From Massilia violaceinigra (GTDB lineage: Bacteria; Pseudomonadota; Gammaproteobacteria; Burkholderiales; Burkholderiaceae_D), in assembly GCF_002752675.1 (NCBI RefSeq), contig NZ_CP024608.1, positions 4,092,001 through 4,156,000 of the forward strand: a stretch of DNA of 64,000 nucleotides, given 5' to 3'. Positions 55,040-63,055 of the stretch are shown in pieces. Numbering within the stretch: the first letter of the stretch is position 1; every line of letters begins with the position of its first letter. Both the position numbers and the translations under genes were made by a program. The notes under the pieces are model-generated. The model made no database searches. It saw only the letters and a program-made list of their open reading frames with translations, and was not told the origin of the DNA.

Positions 55040-55157
55040 GGTACAATATTCGGTTAATTTCTAACGTATTTTTACCTCGATCAAACGTGAGCTTCCGGCG
55101 TCATGCCAGCAGGCGACAGATGATTTTTATGCAACCCTCTTTTTACGTACACTCTTT

Positions 55158-55733
55158 ATGAAACCTGCAAAAGAAATTCGTGTTGGCAACATTATTATGG
55201 TTGACAGCAAGCCTATGATCGTGTTGCGTTCCGATGTCAACGGCTCGAGCCGCACGGGCTTCACCTACAAATGGAAGATGAAGAATCTTCTGACCAACAG
55301 CCCACTGGAAAACGTATTCCGTGGCGACGACAAGTTCGACGTCATCGTGCTGGACAAGAAGCCGGTGACCTACTCGTACTTCGCCGATCCGCTGTTCGTC
55401 TTCATGGACACCGAGTACAACCAGTACGAAATCGAAGAAGAAAACCTGGGCGATGCACTGCATTACCTGAAAGACGGTATGGAATGCGAAGCCGTGTTCT
55501 ACGACGGCAAGGCCATCTCGGTCGAGCTGCCAACCACGATCGCACGCAAGGTTGCTTACTCCGAGCCAGCAGTCAAGGGCAACACGTCGGGTAACGTCCT
55601 GAAAGAAGCCAAGCTGGAAAACGCCATCGAAGCGCACAGCCACTCGGTTCAGGTGCCACTGTTCGTCAGCACCGACGACGTCATCGAAATCGATACCCGC
55701 ACCAACGAATACAAGCGCGTCGTTCGTAACTGA
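55158..55733 (+). CDS. efp: Translation elongation factor P
   Basis: A 191-residue factor that rescues ribosomes stalled at polyproline. Arg32 lies in NGSSRTG at the tip of domain I, the site that EarP rhamnosylates. [26 protein letters not shown] and [18 protein letters not shown] endings identify EF-P. The many Pro-rich proteins of this window (for example PpkA and TssQ-like) are natural clients. Confidence 0.96.
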   Translation: MKPAKEIRVGNIIMVDSKPMIVLRSDVNGSSRTGFTYKWKMKNLLTNSPLENVFRGDDKFDVIVLDKKPVTYSYFADPLFVFMDTEYNQYEIEEENLGDALHYLKDGMECEAVFYDGKAISVELPTTIARKVAYSEPAVKGNTSGNVLKEAKLENAIEAHSHSVQVPLFVSTDDVIEIDTRTNEYKRVVRN

Positions 55734-55747
55734 TCACGTTGCCGTTC

Positions 55748-55782
55748 AAAAAAAACGCTGCCTCATGGGCAGCGTTTTTTTT
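55748..55782. terminator. Bidirectional terminator between efp and tssQ-like gene
   Basis: ACGCTGCC/GGCAGCGT stem (55755-55762 and 55768-55775), preceded by seven A and followed by seven T residues, so it can end both convergent transcripts. Confidence 0.9.
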
Positions 55783-55798
55783 CGTCCGTACGGCGCGA

Positions 55799-56263
55799 TT
55801 ACTTCGATTTTTTCGCCTTGGCGAACACCGGCCCCCACAGCGGGTGGCCGCTTTCGCCGGGCGCGAGCGCGAATGCCGGATCGAGCTTGAAGGCTTTTTC
55901 GAAATGCTGGCGGCACGGGGCCGGACGCGAGGTCACGCAGTAGCTGAAAGCCATGTACTTGTGCGCGCTGACCTGGGTGGCCTTGGAGCCGCCAGTAACG
56001 TCGGCCGCGCCGAGGCGCTTGATGGCCTCGTTGTACGAGCCCTGGTTATAAAGTTCGATGCCTTCGTTGAGCGCCACCTGGTCGGCGCTGACGGTCGGCG
56101 TGGACGGCACGACCGGCGGCGGTGGACGCGGGGTGGGCGGACGCGGCGCCGTCGGGCGGGGAGTCGCGCTCGTCTTGGGCTGCGGTTCGGTGGTGGCGCA
56201 GCCGGACAGCGCGAGGCCAGCGGCCACGACGGCGAAGATCAGGAAGTGTTGGGATCGGTTCAT
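55799..56263 (-). CDS. TssQ-like type VI secretion-associated lipoprotein
   Basis: A 154-residue lipoprotein (lipobox LSGC, Cys22) with a Pro/Thr-rich linker (about 27-58) and a TPR-like helical domain, NEGIELYNQGSYNEAIKRL and KYMAFSYCVTSRPAPCRQHFEKAFKLDPAFALAPGE. The pattern matches, from memory, the TssQ family of betaproteobacterial T6SS loci. It is the last gene of the kinase-phosphatase cluster, 18 bp after ppkA-like. Two mature-domain cysteines may pair. Confidence 0.75.
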   Translation of the reverse strand: MNRSQHFLIFAVVAAGLALSGCATTEPQPKTSATPRPTAPRPPTPRPPPPVVPSTPTVSADQVALNEGIELYNQGSYNEAIKRLGAADVTGGSKATQVSAHKYMAFSYCVTSRPAPCRQHFEKAFKLDPAFALAPGESGHPLWGPVFAKAKKSK

Positions 56264-56281
56264 GCCTCGATCTTAATGCGT

Positions 56282-57979
56282 TTATTTGGGCTGCGCTGTG
56301 AAATCATGTTCAATCGTGCGTGACTTGTTTTTGCTGGTGTCGAGACTCAGCTGGAAATCCTGGAAGCCGGGATTGGCGATCCGGATCTTGTGTTTGCCTG
56401 CCGGCAGCGTCAGCTTTTTCAGGGGCGGCGTGACGCCAGCCTCCTTGCCGTCGACATAGATCGTGCCCCATGGCTTGATCGACAATTTATAGTTGAATGT
56501 CTCAGGTGCCGCATCGCGCGCCGCATCGGTGACCGGATCGGCCAGCACATCGGTGGCGGCAACGGCCTCGCCCGGAACGGCAGGGGTGGCAACGACGGTC
56601 TCGCCTGGCACTGGCGTCTCGGCCGGGGTGGCGGCCACGGGCACGGGTGCCGGCGGGGGCGGCGGCAGGGCGGAGGCGTCGGCGATCGCCGGCTGGGCCG
56701 GCGCCACCATGATCGTGTCGGACGGCTTGGACAGCAGCGAATACAGGCCGACCGCGATCGCGGCCACCATCACCACGCCGGAGGCGGCAATCCCGGTCCA
56801 CGGCGGCAAGCCCTTGCCGGCCGGCTTGGCCGATTTGGCTGGCTTGTCGGCCGTTTCCGGTTTCGGACGGCGCGAGGACCTCGCCTGCGGGTCTTGGCGC
56901 GACGAGCCGCCGGCGGACTTGGACAGGTTCGGCTTGACCGGATCGGTCACGGGCGCTTTCGCGGCAGAAGCGGCGGCAGCACCAGCCGGCGCCGCAGCGG
57001 TGGCGGCAACCGCCGCATCCGGCAGGCGGTCGACCGTGGCAAAGCGCTGGGCCGGGCCGGTAGGACGGGCGCGCGGCGCTTCGCCGCCGGTTTCGATGCC
57101 GAGCAGGGCGCGGAAGGCGTCGATGGTCTGCGGACGGTCCTGGGCCAGCACGGCCAGGCCTTTGTCGATGGCCGCCAGAAATTCCAGGCTGTAGCCGGGC
57201 AGGCCGCGTTCGGCCAGCGGCTTGACCGGATCGCGCACCATGCGCGCGATCGAAGTCGCGGGCGGTTCCTTGATGATGGCAAAAAACATCACCGCGGCCA
57301 GCGCGTAGATGTCGGTGTACGGGCCCTGGTCGAGCGAGGCGTCGCCGGCGTACTGTTCCACCGGCGCGTAGCCCGGTTTCAGGATCACGGTCAGGCCGCG
57401 CGTGCGGTCGCCAATGATCTGGCGCGCCGAGCCGAAGTCGAGCAGCACGGCGTCGCCGCTTTCCTGCACGATGATGTTGTCCGGTGACACATCGCGGTGC
57501 AGGATTTTCATGGTGTACAGCATCTCGAGGGCGTCGAGAATCTGCTTCATCACCTTCTTGCACCACACTTCCGTCACCAGTTCCGGACTCTGGGTGACGA
57601 TATCCTTGATGGTGCGGCCATCGTAATACTGCATGGCCGTGTAGGCGGTGCGGTTCTGTTCCCAGAAACGGTGCACTTTGACCAGCGACGGGTGGTCGAA
57701 CTGGGCCAGGAAGCGCGCTTCGTTGATGAAGCTTTTCAGCCCCACGTTGAAGGTTTCCTGATGCCGTTCGGCGCGCACCAGGATGCTGTTGTCGCTGGCG
57801 CGCGTGGCCAGCACGCCCGGCATGTATTCTTTCAGGGCCACGCTGCGCTGCAGCGAATGGTCGAACGCCATGTAGACGATGCCGAAGCCGCCTTCACCGA
57901 GCACGCCGGTGATTTCAAAGTCGGCCAGCCTGGTGCCGATCGGCAGGCAGTTCTCGGAGCCGGGGGCGAGCGCGTTCAT
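56282..57979 (-). CDS. PpkA-like serine/threonine protein kinase with PEGA domain
   Basis: A 565-residue kinase. The Gly-rich loop GEGGFGIVY, Lys50, catalytic HRDVSPDN (Asp163) and DFG (Asp181) are intact. A Pro/Ala/Lys-rich juxtamembrane region follows, then a TM helix about 394-416, a Pro/Val linker and a C-terminal PEGA domain (about 493-563). The domain order fits a membrane kinase with a periplasmic sensor part. The ATG overlaps the phosphatase stop as ATGA. In T6SS loci PpkA phosphorylates an FHA protein and is reversed by a PP2C phosphatase. Confidence 0.9.
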   Translation of the reverse strand: MNALAPGSENCLPIGTRLADFEITGVLGEGGFGIVYMAFDHSLQRSVALKEYMPGVLATRASDNSILVRAERHQETFNVGLKSFINEARFLAQFDHPSLVKVHRFWEQNRTAYTAMQYYDGRTIKDIVTQSPELVTEVWCKKVMKQILDALEMLYTMKILHRDVSPDNIIVQESGDAVLLDFGSARQIIGDRTRGLTVILKPGYAPVEQYAGDASLDQGPYTDIYALAAVMFFAIIKEPPATSIARMVRDPVKPLAERGLPGYSLEFLAAIDKGLAVLAQDRPQTIDAFRALLGIETGGEAPRARPTGPAQRFATVDRLPDAAVAATAAAPAGAAAASAAKAPVTDPVKPNLSKSAGGSSRQDPQARSSRRPKPETADKPAKSAKPAGKGLPPWTGIAASGVVMVAAIAVGLYSLLSKPSDTIMVAPAQPAIADASALPPPPPAPVPVAATPAETPVPGETVVATPAVPGEAVAATDVLADPVTDAARDAAPETFNYKLSIKPWGTIYVDGKEAGVTPPLKKLTLPAGKHKIRIANPGFQDFQLSLDTSKNKSRTIEHDFTAQPK

Positions 57980-58749
57980 ACGATCTCTCTCTCGACGCGG
58001 ATGGCGTACGCGGAGAAATTGTCGCGTACCTTGTCGGTGCCTTCCATGGCCGCCTCGGCCAGCGCGCACATGGCGGTCAGCCATTGCTCGCTGTTGCCCG
58101 ATTCGGCCAGGGTGCGTTCCATCTCGTCTTCGTGCACCCATTCCCACAAGCCATCGCTGCACACCAGCAAGGCGTCGCCGTCGAGCAGCTGGACCGGGCC
58201 GTCGCCGAGCGCGACCGGGGTTTCGCCTTCCGCGCCAACGGCGGCGAACAGGATGTTGCGCTGGGGATGGCTGCGCAGCTGGTCGGCGCGCGCGTAGCCG
58301 GCGTCGATCAGTTGCTGGGTCAGGCTGTGGTCGCGCGTGACGCTGACCAGCTTGGCGTCGCGGAACAGGTAGATGCGCGTATCGCCCAGATGCGCCCATA
58401 AAGCATGGGCATTGGCCTGGTCCACCAGCAAGGCGGCCACGGTGGCGCTCATGTCATGGTTTTGCGCTTGAATCTGTTTGTTTTTCGCAACACTTGCGAT
58501 GGCATGGGCCGTGTAGGACAGCAAAGCATGGGCGCCGAAAGCCGGCACGCTGGCAAATTTCTCCAGCATCGACTCGACCACGATGTTCGCGGCGACCTCG
58601 CCGCCCTCGTGTCCGCCGGCGCCATCGGCAATGATGAAGCAGGAAATATCGCCGTGCTGGGCCTCGCCGACGGCGTCCTGATTGCTGGCCCGCATGCCGA
58701 TTTCGCTGATGCGGGTCCAGGCCAGGCGGATCGGATTGCGCTCAACCAT
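57976..58749 (-). CDS. PP2C-family phosphatase (PppA/Stp-like)
   Basis: A 257-residue PPM phosphatase. SNQDAVGEAQ, FIIADGAGGHEGGEVAA (metal-binding Asp) and LVCSDGLWEW are the family motifs. The start at 58749 overlaps the TagH-like stop by 8 bp and the stop overlaps the kinase ATG. It probably reverses the adjacent kinase. Confidence 0.92.
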   Translation of the reverse strand: MVERNPIRLAWTRISEIGMRASNQDAVGEAQHGDISCFIIADGAGGHEGGEVAANIVVESMLEKFASVPAFGAHALLSYTAHAIASVAKNKQIQAQNHDMSATVAALLVDQANAHALWAHLGDTRIYLFRDAKLVSVTRDHSLTQQLIDAGYARADQLRSHPQRNILFAAVGAEGETPVALGDGPVQLLDGDALLVCSDGLWEWVHEDEMERTLAESGNSEQWLTAMCALAEAAMEGTDKVRDNFSAYAIRVEREIV

Positions 58750-59374
58750 TGCTGATGCCGGCGGCATTCGAACGCTCGACTTCTTTCTCATACGCTGCCA
58801 GGAAAGCGGGGCCGAAGATGGTCTTGAACTGGTCTTTCGCTTCCGCTTCGGCCGTGTGGTAAGCCTGCTTGTACGTCTTCCAGATCTCGGCCTGGCGGCG
58901 CGAGGGAATCAGGGTTCCCATCATGCCGCCGCCCGACACTTCCGCCTCGAACAGCTCGGGCTTCAGGCGCGCCATCATGGCGCCCATGCTGGCGCGGGTG
59001 CCGGCCACCATGCCTTTCTGGTGGCTGCGCAGGTCGTTATAAGCATCGTCGATCGATTCGAGCGGCTCCATGAAGCCGGGCATTTTCTTGCGCAGCATCT
59101 GGGTCAGCACGGTCTGGCTGTCCGGGAAAAACTTGAGCGGATTATTGTTGCGCATCACAACCATCGTGACATCGGCCTTGACCTCTTGCTTGACCAGCGA
59201 GCGCAGGGCCAGCAAGTCGATGGTGCCTTGCAGCGAGCTGGCCATCAGCTTGCCCATCAGTTCCATCAACTCCGGCGTCAGGCCGGAACCGAGCGCATCG
59301 GCGGGTATGCCGGCGCCACGCAGGAAAGCCTGCTTCAGTGTTTCAATGTCATCAAGCACGACGTTAGTATTCAT
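58742..59374 (-). CDS. TagH C-terminal-domain protein lacking an FHA domain
   Basis: A 210-residue protein that aligns by motif with the C-terminal domain of the T6SS protein TagH: FLRGAGIPADALGSGLTPELMELMGKLM, GTIDLLALRSLVKQEVK, NNNPLKFFPDS and RLKPELFEAE. The FHA domain expected at the N-terminus of full-length TagH is absent. The ATG at 59374 was chosen; a TTG at 59416 would add 14 residues. First gene of the phosphorylation cluster. Confidence 0.8.
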   Translation of the reverse strand: MNTNVVLDDIETLKQAFLRGAGIPADALGSGLTPELMELMGKLMASSLQGTIDLLALRSLVKQEVKADVTMVVMRNNNPLKFFPDSQTVLTQMLRKKMPGFMEPLESIDDAYNDLRSHQKGMVAGTRASMGAMMARLKPELFEAEVSGGGMMGTLIPSRRQAEIWKTYKQAYHTAEAEAKDQFKTIFGPAFLAAYEKEVERSNAAGISNG

Positions 59375-59670
59375 GAGTGCGGGGCCGCGGGGAGCGTCGA
59401 TGTTTATCTCAAGCAATCATGCCAGATTTAACGATTAAGCGCATCAATCGGATGAACCTAATTTACGCATTTTGCCTCAGGACAACGCAATTTGCCGTCT
59501 CTTCCGGCATGAACACCGTTCTGGGTGGTCATGCGACGGCCCTGCTGCTTATTTGCTGGGCAGCCGGGCGCGTGACACGTTTAGTGTAGCTGCATAACTG
59601 CCCCGCCGCAAAGTCCAGCTCATCGGTCGCGCAACAGGATGCCGTACGGCATCGCCTGGGCTTGGCTCTT

Positions 59671-61080
59671 TCAGGCGTCGATAAAGCGCATCTTGAAGCT
59701 GCGGCCCTTGATATTGCCGAAGTCGCGCCCGAGCTTGTTGCCGGCGTTGAGGCGCTGGAATGCCTGCTCGGCCACGTGGCGGTCGAGCGCGACATAGGTC
59801 ATGAACTCGAACACATTGATCTTGCCGACCTGTTCCTTGGTCAGTCCGGCGTCGCCGGTCAGCGCGCCCAGCAGGTCGCCCGGGCGCAGCTTGTCTTTCT
59901 TGCCGCCCATGATGACCAGGGTGACCATCGGCGCCGGCGCGGCCGCTTCGCCATCGTCGGCCAGTTCCGACAGCGGATGCCAGCTGACCGGTGCGTGCTG
60001 GTATTCCTCGATCAGCTTCACCCATTTCTTTTCGTTCGGTGCGCACAGGGTCAGCGCCAGGCCCGATTCGCCGGCGCGGCCGGTGCGCCCGACGCGGTGG
60101 ATGTGCACTTCGGTGTCTTTCGACACGTCGGCATTGATCACCGCGCCCAGGTTGGCGATGTCGAGGCCGCGCGCGGCCACGTCGGTTGCCACCAGCACCG
60201 AGCAGCTGCGGTTGGAAAACAACACCAGGATCTCGTCGCGCTCGCGCTGTTCCAGTTCGCCGTACAGCGCCAGCGCCGAAAAGCCCTGCGCGCGCAGTTC
60301 GTCGGCCAGTTCGCGGCAATGGACCTTGGTGTTGCAAAAGGCCAGGGCCGAGACCGGCTTGAAATGCTTGAGCAGGCGCCCGACCGCCTGGTCGCGGTTG
60401 TCGAAGCCGACTTCATAGAAGCGCTGCTCGATCTGGTCGCCGCTGTGCTGGGCTTCGACCACCACTTCCACCGGGTTCCTCAGGAACGATTCGGTGGCGC
60501 GGCGGATATCGTCCGGATAGGTGGCCGAAAACAGCAGGGTCTGGCGGCGCGACGGGCAGGCGCTGACAATGCCGGCGATCTCGTCGTAGAAACCCATGTC
60601 GGTCATGCGGTCCGCTTCGTCCAGCACCAGGGTCTGCACCTTGGACAGGTCGATGCTGCCGCGGCCGAGGTGGTCGCGGATGCGGCCTGGCGTGCCGACC
60701 ACGATGTGGGCGCCGTGTTCGAGCGAGGCGATCTGCGGGCGCATGGGCGCGCCGCCGGTGAGCGTGAGCACCTTGATATTGCCTTCGCCGCGCGCCAGGC
60801 GGCGCAATTCATTGGCCACCTGGTCGGCCAGTTCGCGCGTGGGGCACAGCACCAGGCCCTGCACCGCGAACCAGGCGGGGTTCAGCTTGTGCAAAATGCC
60901 GATGCCGAAGGCGGCGGTCTTGCCGCTGCCGGTCTTGGCCTGGGCGATCAGGTCGCGCCCGTCGAGCACGTGCGGCAGGCTCTTGGTCTGGATGTCGGTC
61001 ATCTCGCGATAGCCGAGCGAGTCCAGATTGGCCAGGAAGGTGGCGGTGAGCGGCAGGGTGGCGAAGGCGTTTGGATTCAT
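59671..61080 (-). CDS. dbpA: ATP-dependent RNA helicase DbpA
   Basis: A 469-residue DEAD-box helicase. AKTGSGKT, PTRELADQVA, DEADRM, SAT and HRVGRTGRAG are present, followed by the C-terminal RNA-binding domain (about 395-469) that recognises hairpin 92 of 23S rRNA. It acts in late 50S assembly. Preceded by a 95-bp gap and transcribed alone. Confidence 0.94.
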   Translation of the reverse strand: MNPNAFATLPLTATFLANLDSLGYREMTDIQTKSLPHVLDGRDLIAQAKTGSGKTAAFGIGILHKLNPAWFAVQGLVLCPTRELADQVANELRRLARGEGNIKVLTLTGGAPMRPQIASLEHGAHIVVGTPGRIRDHLGRGSIDLSKVQTLVLDEADRMTDMGFYDEIAGIVSACPSRRQTLLFSATYPDDIRRATESFLRNPVEVVVEAQHSGDQIEQRFYEVGFDNRDQAVGRLLKHFKPVSALAFCNTKVHCRELADELRAQGFSALALYGELEQRERDEILVLFSNRSCSVLVATDVAARGLDIANLGAVINADVSKDTEVHIHRVGRTGRAGESGLALTLCAPNEKKWVKLIEEYQHAPVSWHPLSELADDGEAAAPAPMVTLVIMGGKKDKLRPGDLLGALTGDAGLTKEQVGKINVFEFMTYVALDRHVAEQAFQRLNAGNKLGRDFGNIKGRSFKMRFIDA

Positions 61081-61175
61081 GGTGGTGCTCGGGCAAAAGG
61101 GGATGGCCTCAGTCTAACAGGCGACCGGAGATGGATGTACTGCGATGGCGCGGCACGGCTGCCGCGCCGGGGATG

Positions 61176-61409
61176 TTACGCGGCAGCCCAGTTGGGCAGG
61201 CCGGTCAGGTCGGTATTGTCGTCGCGCCGCCACACCGGCAGGCCGCTGGCATCGGTTTCGTCGAGCAGTTCGAGCTGTTGCTGGCGGATAGTGGCTTTGC
61301 GCTGGCGCGGCACCGTGGTGCGGCGCGCTTCGGCAGGGGGGTGAACGAGCGGCGCAGCCGCGCCGAACCCCGGCAGATCGAAGGTCGCGTTATCTTTTTT
61401 GTCTCTCAT
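61176..61409 (-). CDS. Small hypothetical protein
   Basis: A 77-residue basic protein (MRDKKDNATFDLPGFG...WAAA) with no membrane segment or recognised domain. The Arg/Gln-rich middle and ordered ends look like a real small protein, but no good Shine-Dalgarno is seen. It lies between dbpA and the initiator tRNA. Confidence 0.5.
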   Translation of the reverse strand: MRDKKDNATFDLPGFGAAAPLVHPPAEARRTTVPRQRKATIRQQQLELLDETDASGLPVWRRDDNTDLTGLPNWAAA

Positions 61410-61449
61410 GGGAAGCGCGGTGGACTGGCTTGAAGGCAGCTAGTCCCTT

Positions 61450-61490
61450 TCTAAAAACAAAAGCCCGGCTGTGTGAAGAGTCGGGCTCAG
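61450..61490 (-). terminator. Terminator of the initiator tRNA gene
   Basis: On the - strand AGCCCG...CGGGCT (loop of 14 bases) is followed by TTTTGTTTTT. Confidence 0.75.
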
Positions 61491-61503
61491 TTCAAAATGT
61501 GTT

Positions 61504-61580
61504 TGGTTGCGGGGACAGGATTTGAACCTGTGACCTTCGGGTTATGAGCCCGACGAGCTGCCAGACTGCTCCACCCCGCG
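61504..61580 (-). tRNA. tRNA-fMet (CAT), initiator
   Basis: 77 nt with encoded CCA. It begins CGCGGGG and so has the unpaired C1-A72 of initiators, with three consecutive G-C pairs in the anticodon stem (CGGGCTCATAACCCG). Anticodon CAT. Confidence 0.95.
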
Positions 61581-61718
61581 TCTGAGCGGCGAATTGTACA
61601 GGGGTTCTCGCACAAGTGCAATGGCCGGAAATGACTTGGGCTTTCCGGCGCACTGGCGCTGGCTGTCATGACGGCCATGCTACAGTTTGCAGACATCGCT
61701 TACTCATTCCATTTGCCC

Positions 61719-62246
61719 ATGCATATTCCGACTTTGCACACCGAACGACTTGTCCTGCTGCCGCTGTCGGCCGCATGCGAGGATTTGTACGCCTCCTTTT
61801 ATACCGATGCCGACGCATCCGGCCCTTACGGCGGTCCGCTCACCAGCGCCGGCGCCTGGTCCCGGCTCGCGGCCGATCTGGGCGCCTGGCATTTGCAGGG
61901 TTTTGGTGTCTGGGCGATTGCGCGGCGGGAGGGTGGCGACTTGCTTGGGGTATGCGGTTTCTGGCAGGGCAAAGGTTGGCCGCGTGAGCTGACCTGGTGG
62001 CTGCTGCCGAAGGCACGCGGCGCCGGTATCGCCCAGGAAGCGTCGCGCGCCGTGATCGAGCATGCGTTTCAGGTGTTTCGGTGGGAGTCGGTCGACACGT
62101 ACATGAATGACGATAACCACGCGGCGCGCGCGCTGGTGCTGCGCCTTGGCGCAACGTTGACAGGGCGTTCCCGCTTTCCGGATGGTCTGGAGCGTGACGT
62201 TTTTCGTCTTCCCCGGCCGAACCCGATGGCCGCTTCCGAAGAATAA
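61719..62246 (+). CDS. GNAT acetyltransferase, RimJ/RimL-like
   Basis: A 175-residue protein. LHTERLVLLPL at the start and LTWWLLPKARGAGIAQEASRAVIEHAF with the acetyl-CoA loop match the RimJ/RimL group, followed by NHAARALVLRLGATLTGR. The ATG at 61719 matches the family start; 61668 is an alternative. Substrate unknown. Confidence 0.85.
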   Translation: MHIPTLHTERLVLLPLSAACEDLYASFYTDADASGPYGGPLTSAGAWSRLAADLGAWHLQGFGVWAIARREGGDLLGVCGFWQGKGWPRELTWWLLPKARGAGIAQEASRAVIEHAFQVFRWESVDTYMNDDNHAARALVLRLGATLTGRSRFPDGLERDVFRLPRPNPMAASEE

Positions 62247-62281
62247 GGGCAGGCCGTGCTTGCGGGCGCCTGACGCGACTG

Positions 62282-63055
62282 TCAGCGCAAGCCGTAACGC
62301 TCGCGCAGCGCTTGCAGGGTGCCGTTCTTTTCCAGCCGCGCGATGGCGGCGTTCACGCGCGCCAGGTCGTCCGGCGTGGTGCTGGCCCGGCTGAGCATCA
62401 GGTGCACCGGCGCCTGCTGCACCACAAAGGGCAGCTGGCGCAGCACCAGCTTCTGGCGCTGCGCCTCATACAGCACGGCGGCGCGGTCGCCCATGATCAG
62501 CGGCGCGCGTCCGGCGCCGAGCATGCGCATGCCCTGATCGAACGAGGCGAAATCGAACAGGCGGCCGCTGGCGCGCAGCGTTGGCGCGGCCTGCGCGAAT
62601 CCGGACCCGTACCAGCCGATGCGCGGCGCCAGCAGGGCGGCCTGTCCGCGCGCCAGCGCCGGCATGCCATTGATGCCCGCGTAGCGCGCATAGTCGCGCG
62701 CCAGTGCGAACAGCGCCACCGTCTCGTGGCGGTAGGCGTTGGAAAAGCGCGCGAAACGGCGCCGTTCGGGCGTGTCGGTGGCGGCCAGCATCAGGTCGAA
62801 TTCGCCGCGCTCGAACAGCAGCATGCGGCGCACGGTCGGCATCGGCGGCGCCGTCACCAGGGTGCAGCCGGCTTCCTTGAAGATGGCCTTGGCCATGTCC
62901 ATATCGAGGCCGGTCTGGACGTTTTCCTCATTGGTGAAGGAGTAGGGCGGCCACTCCTCGCTGACCATGTTCAGCGGCCGGCTGCAGGCGAGCGCCTGCC
63001 CGCTCGCCAGAACGGCGGCGGCCAGCAGCGCCGTTACAGTGCGCGCAGACGCCAT
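62282..63055 (-). CDS. Periplasmic solute-binding protein (SBP_bac_3)
   Basis: A 257-residue protein with a signal peptide ending SGQALA. A type 3 periplasmic binding fold follows: EEWPPYSFTNEENVQTGLDMDMAKAIFKEAG, RGEFDLMLAATDTPERRRF and the C-terminal ARVNAAIARLEKNGTLQALRERYG. No ABC transporter partner lies next to it. Its start overlaps the 3' end of the methyltransferase gene by 22 bp. Confidence 0.85.
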   Translation of the reverse strand: MASARTVTALLAAAVLASGQALACSRPLNMVSEEWPPYSFTNEENVQTGLDMDMAKAIFKEAGCTLVTAPPMPTVRRMLLFERGEFDLMLAATDTPERRRFARFSNAYRHETVALFALARDYARYAGINGMPALARGQAALLAPRIGWYGSGFAQAAPTLRASGRLFDFASFDQGMRMLGAGRAPLIMGDRAAVLYEAQRQKLVLRQLPFVVQQAPVHLMLSRASTTPDDLARVNAAIARLEKNGTLQALRERYGLR

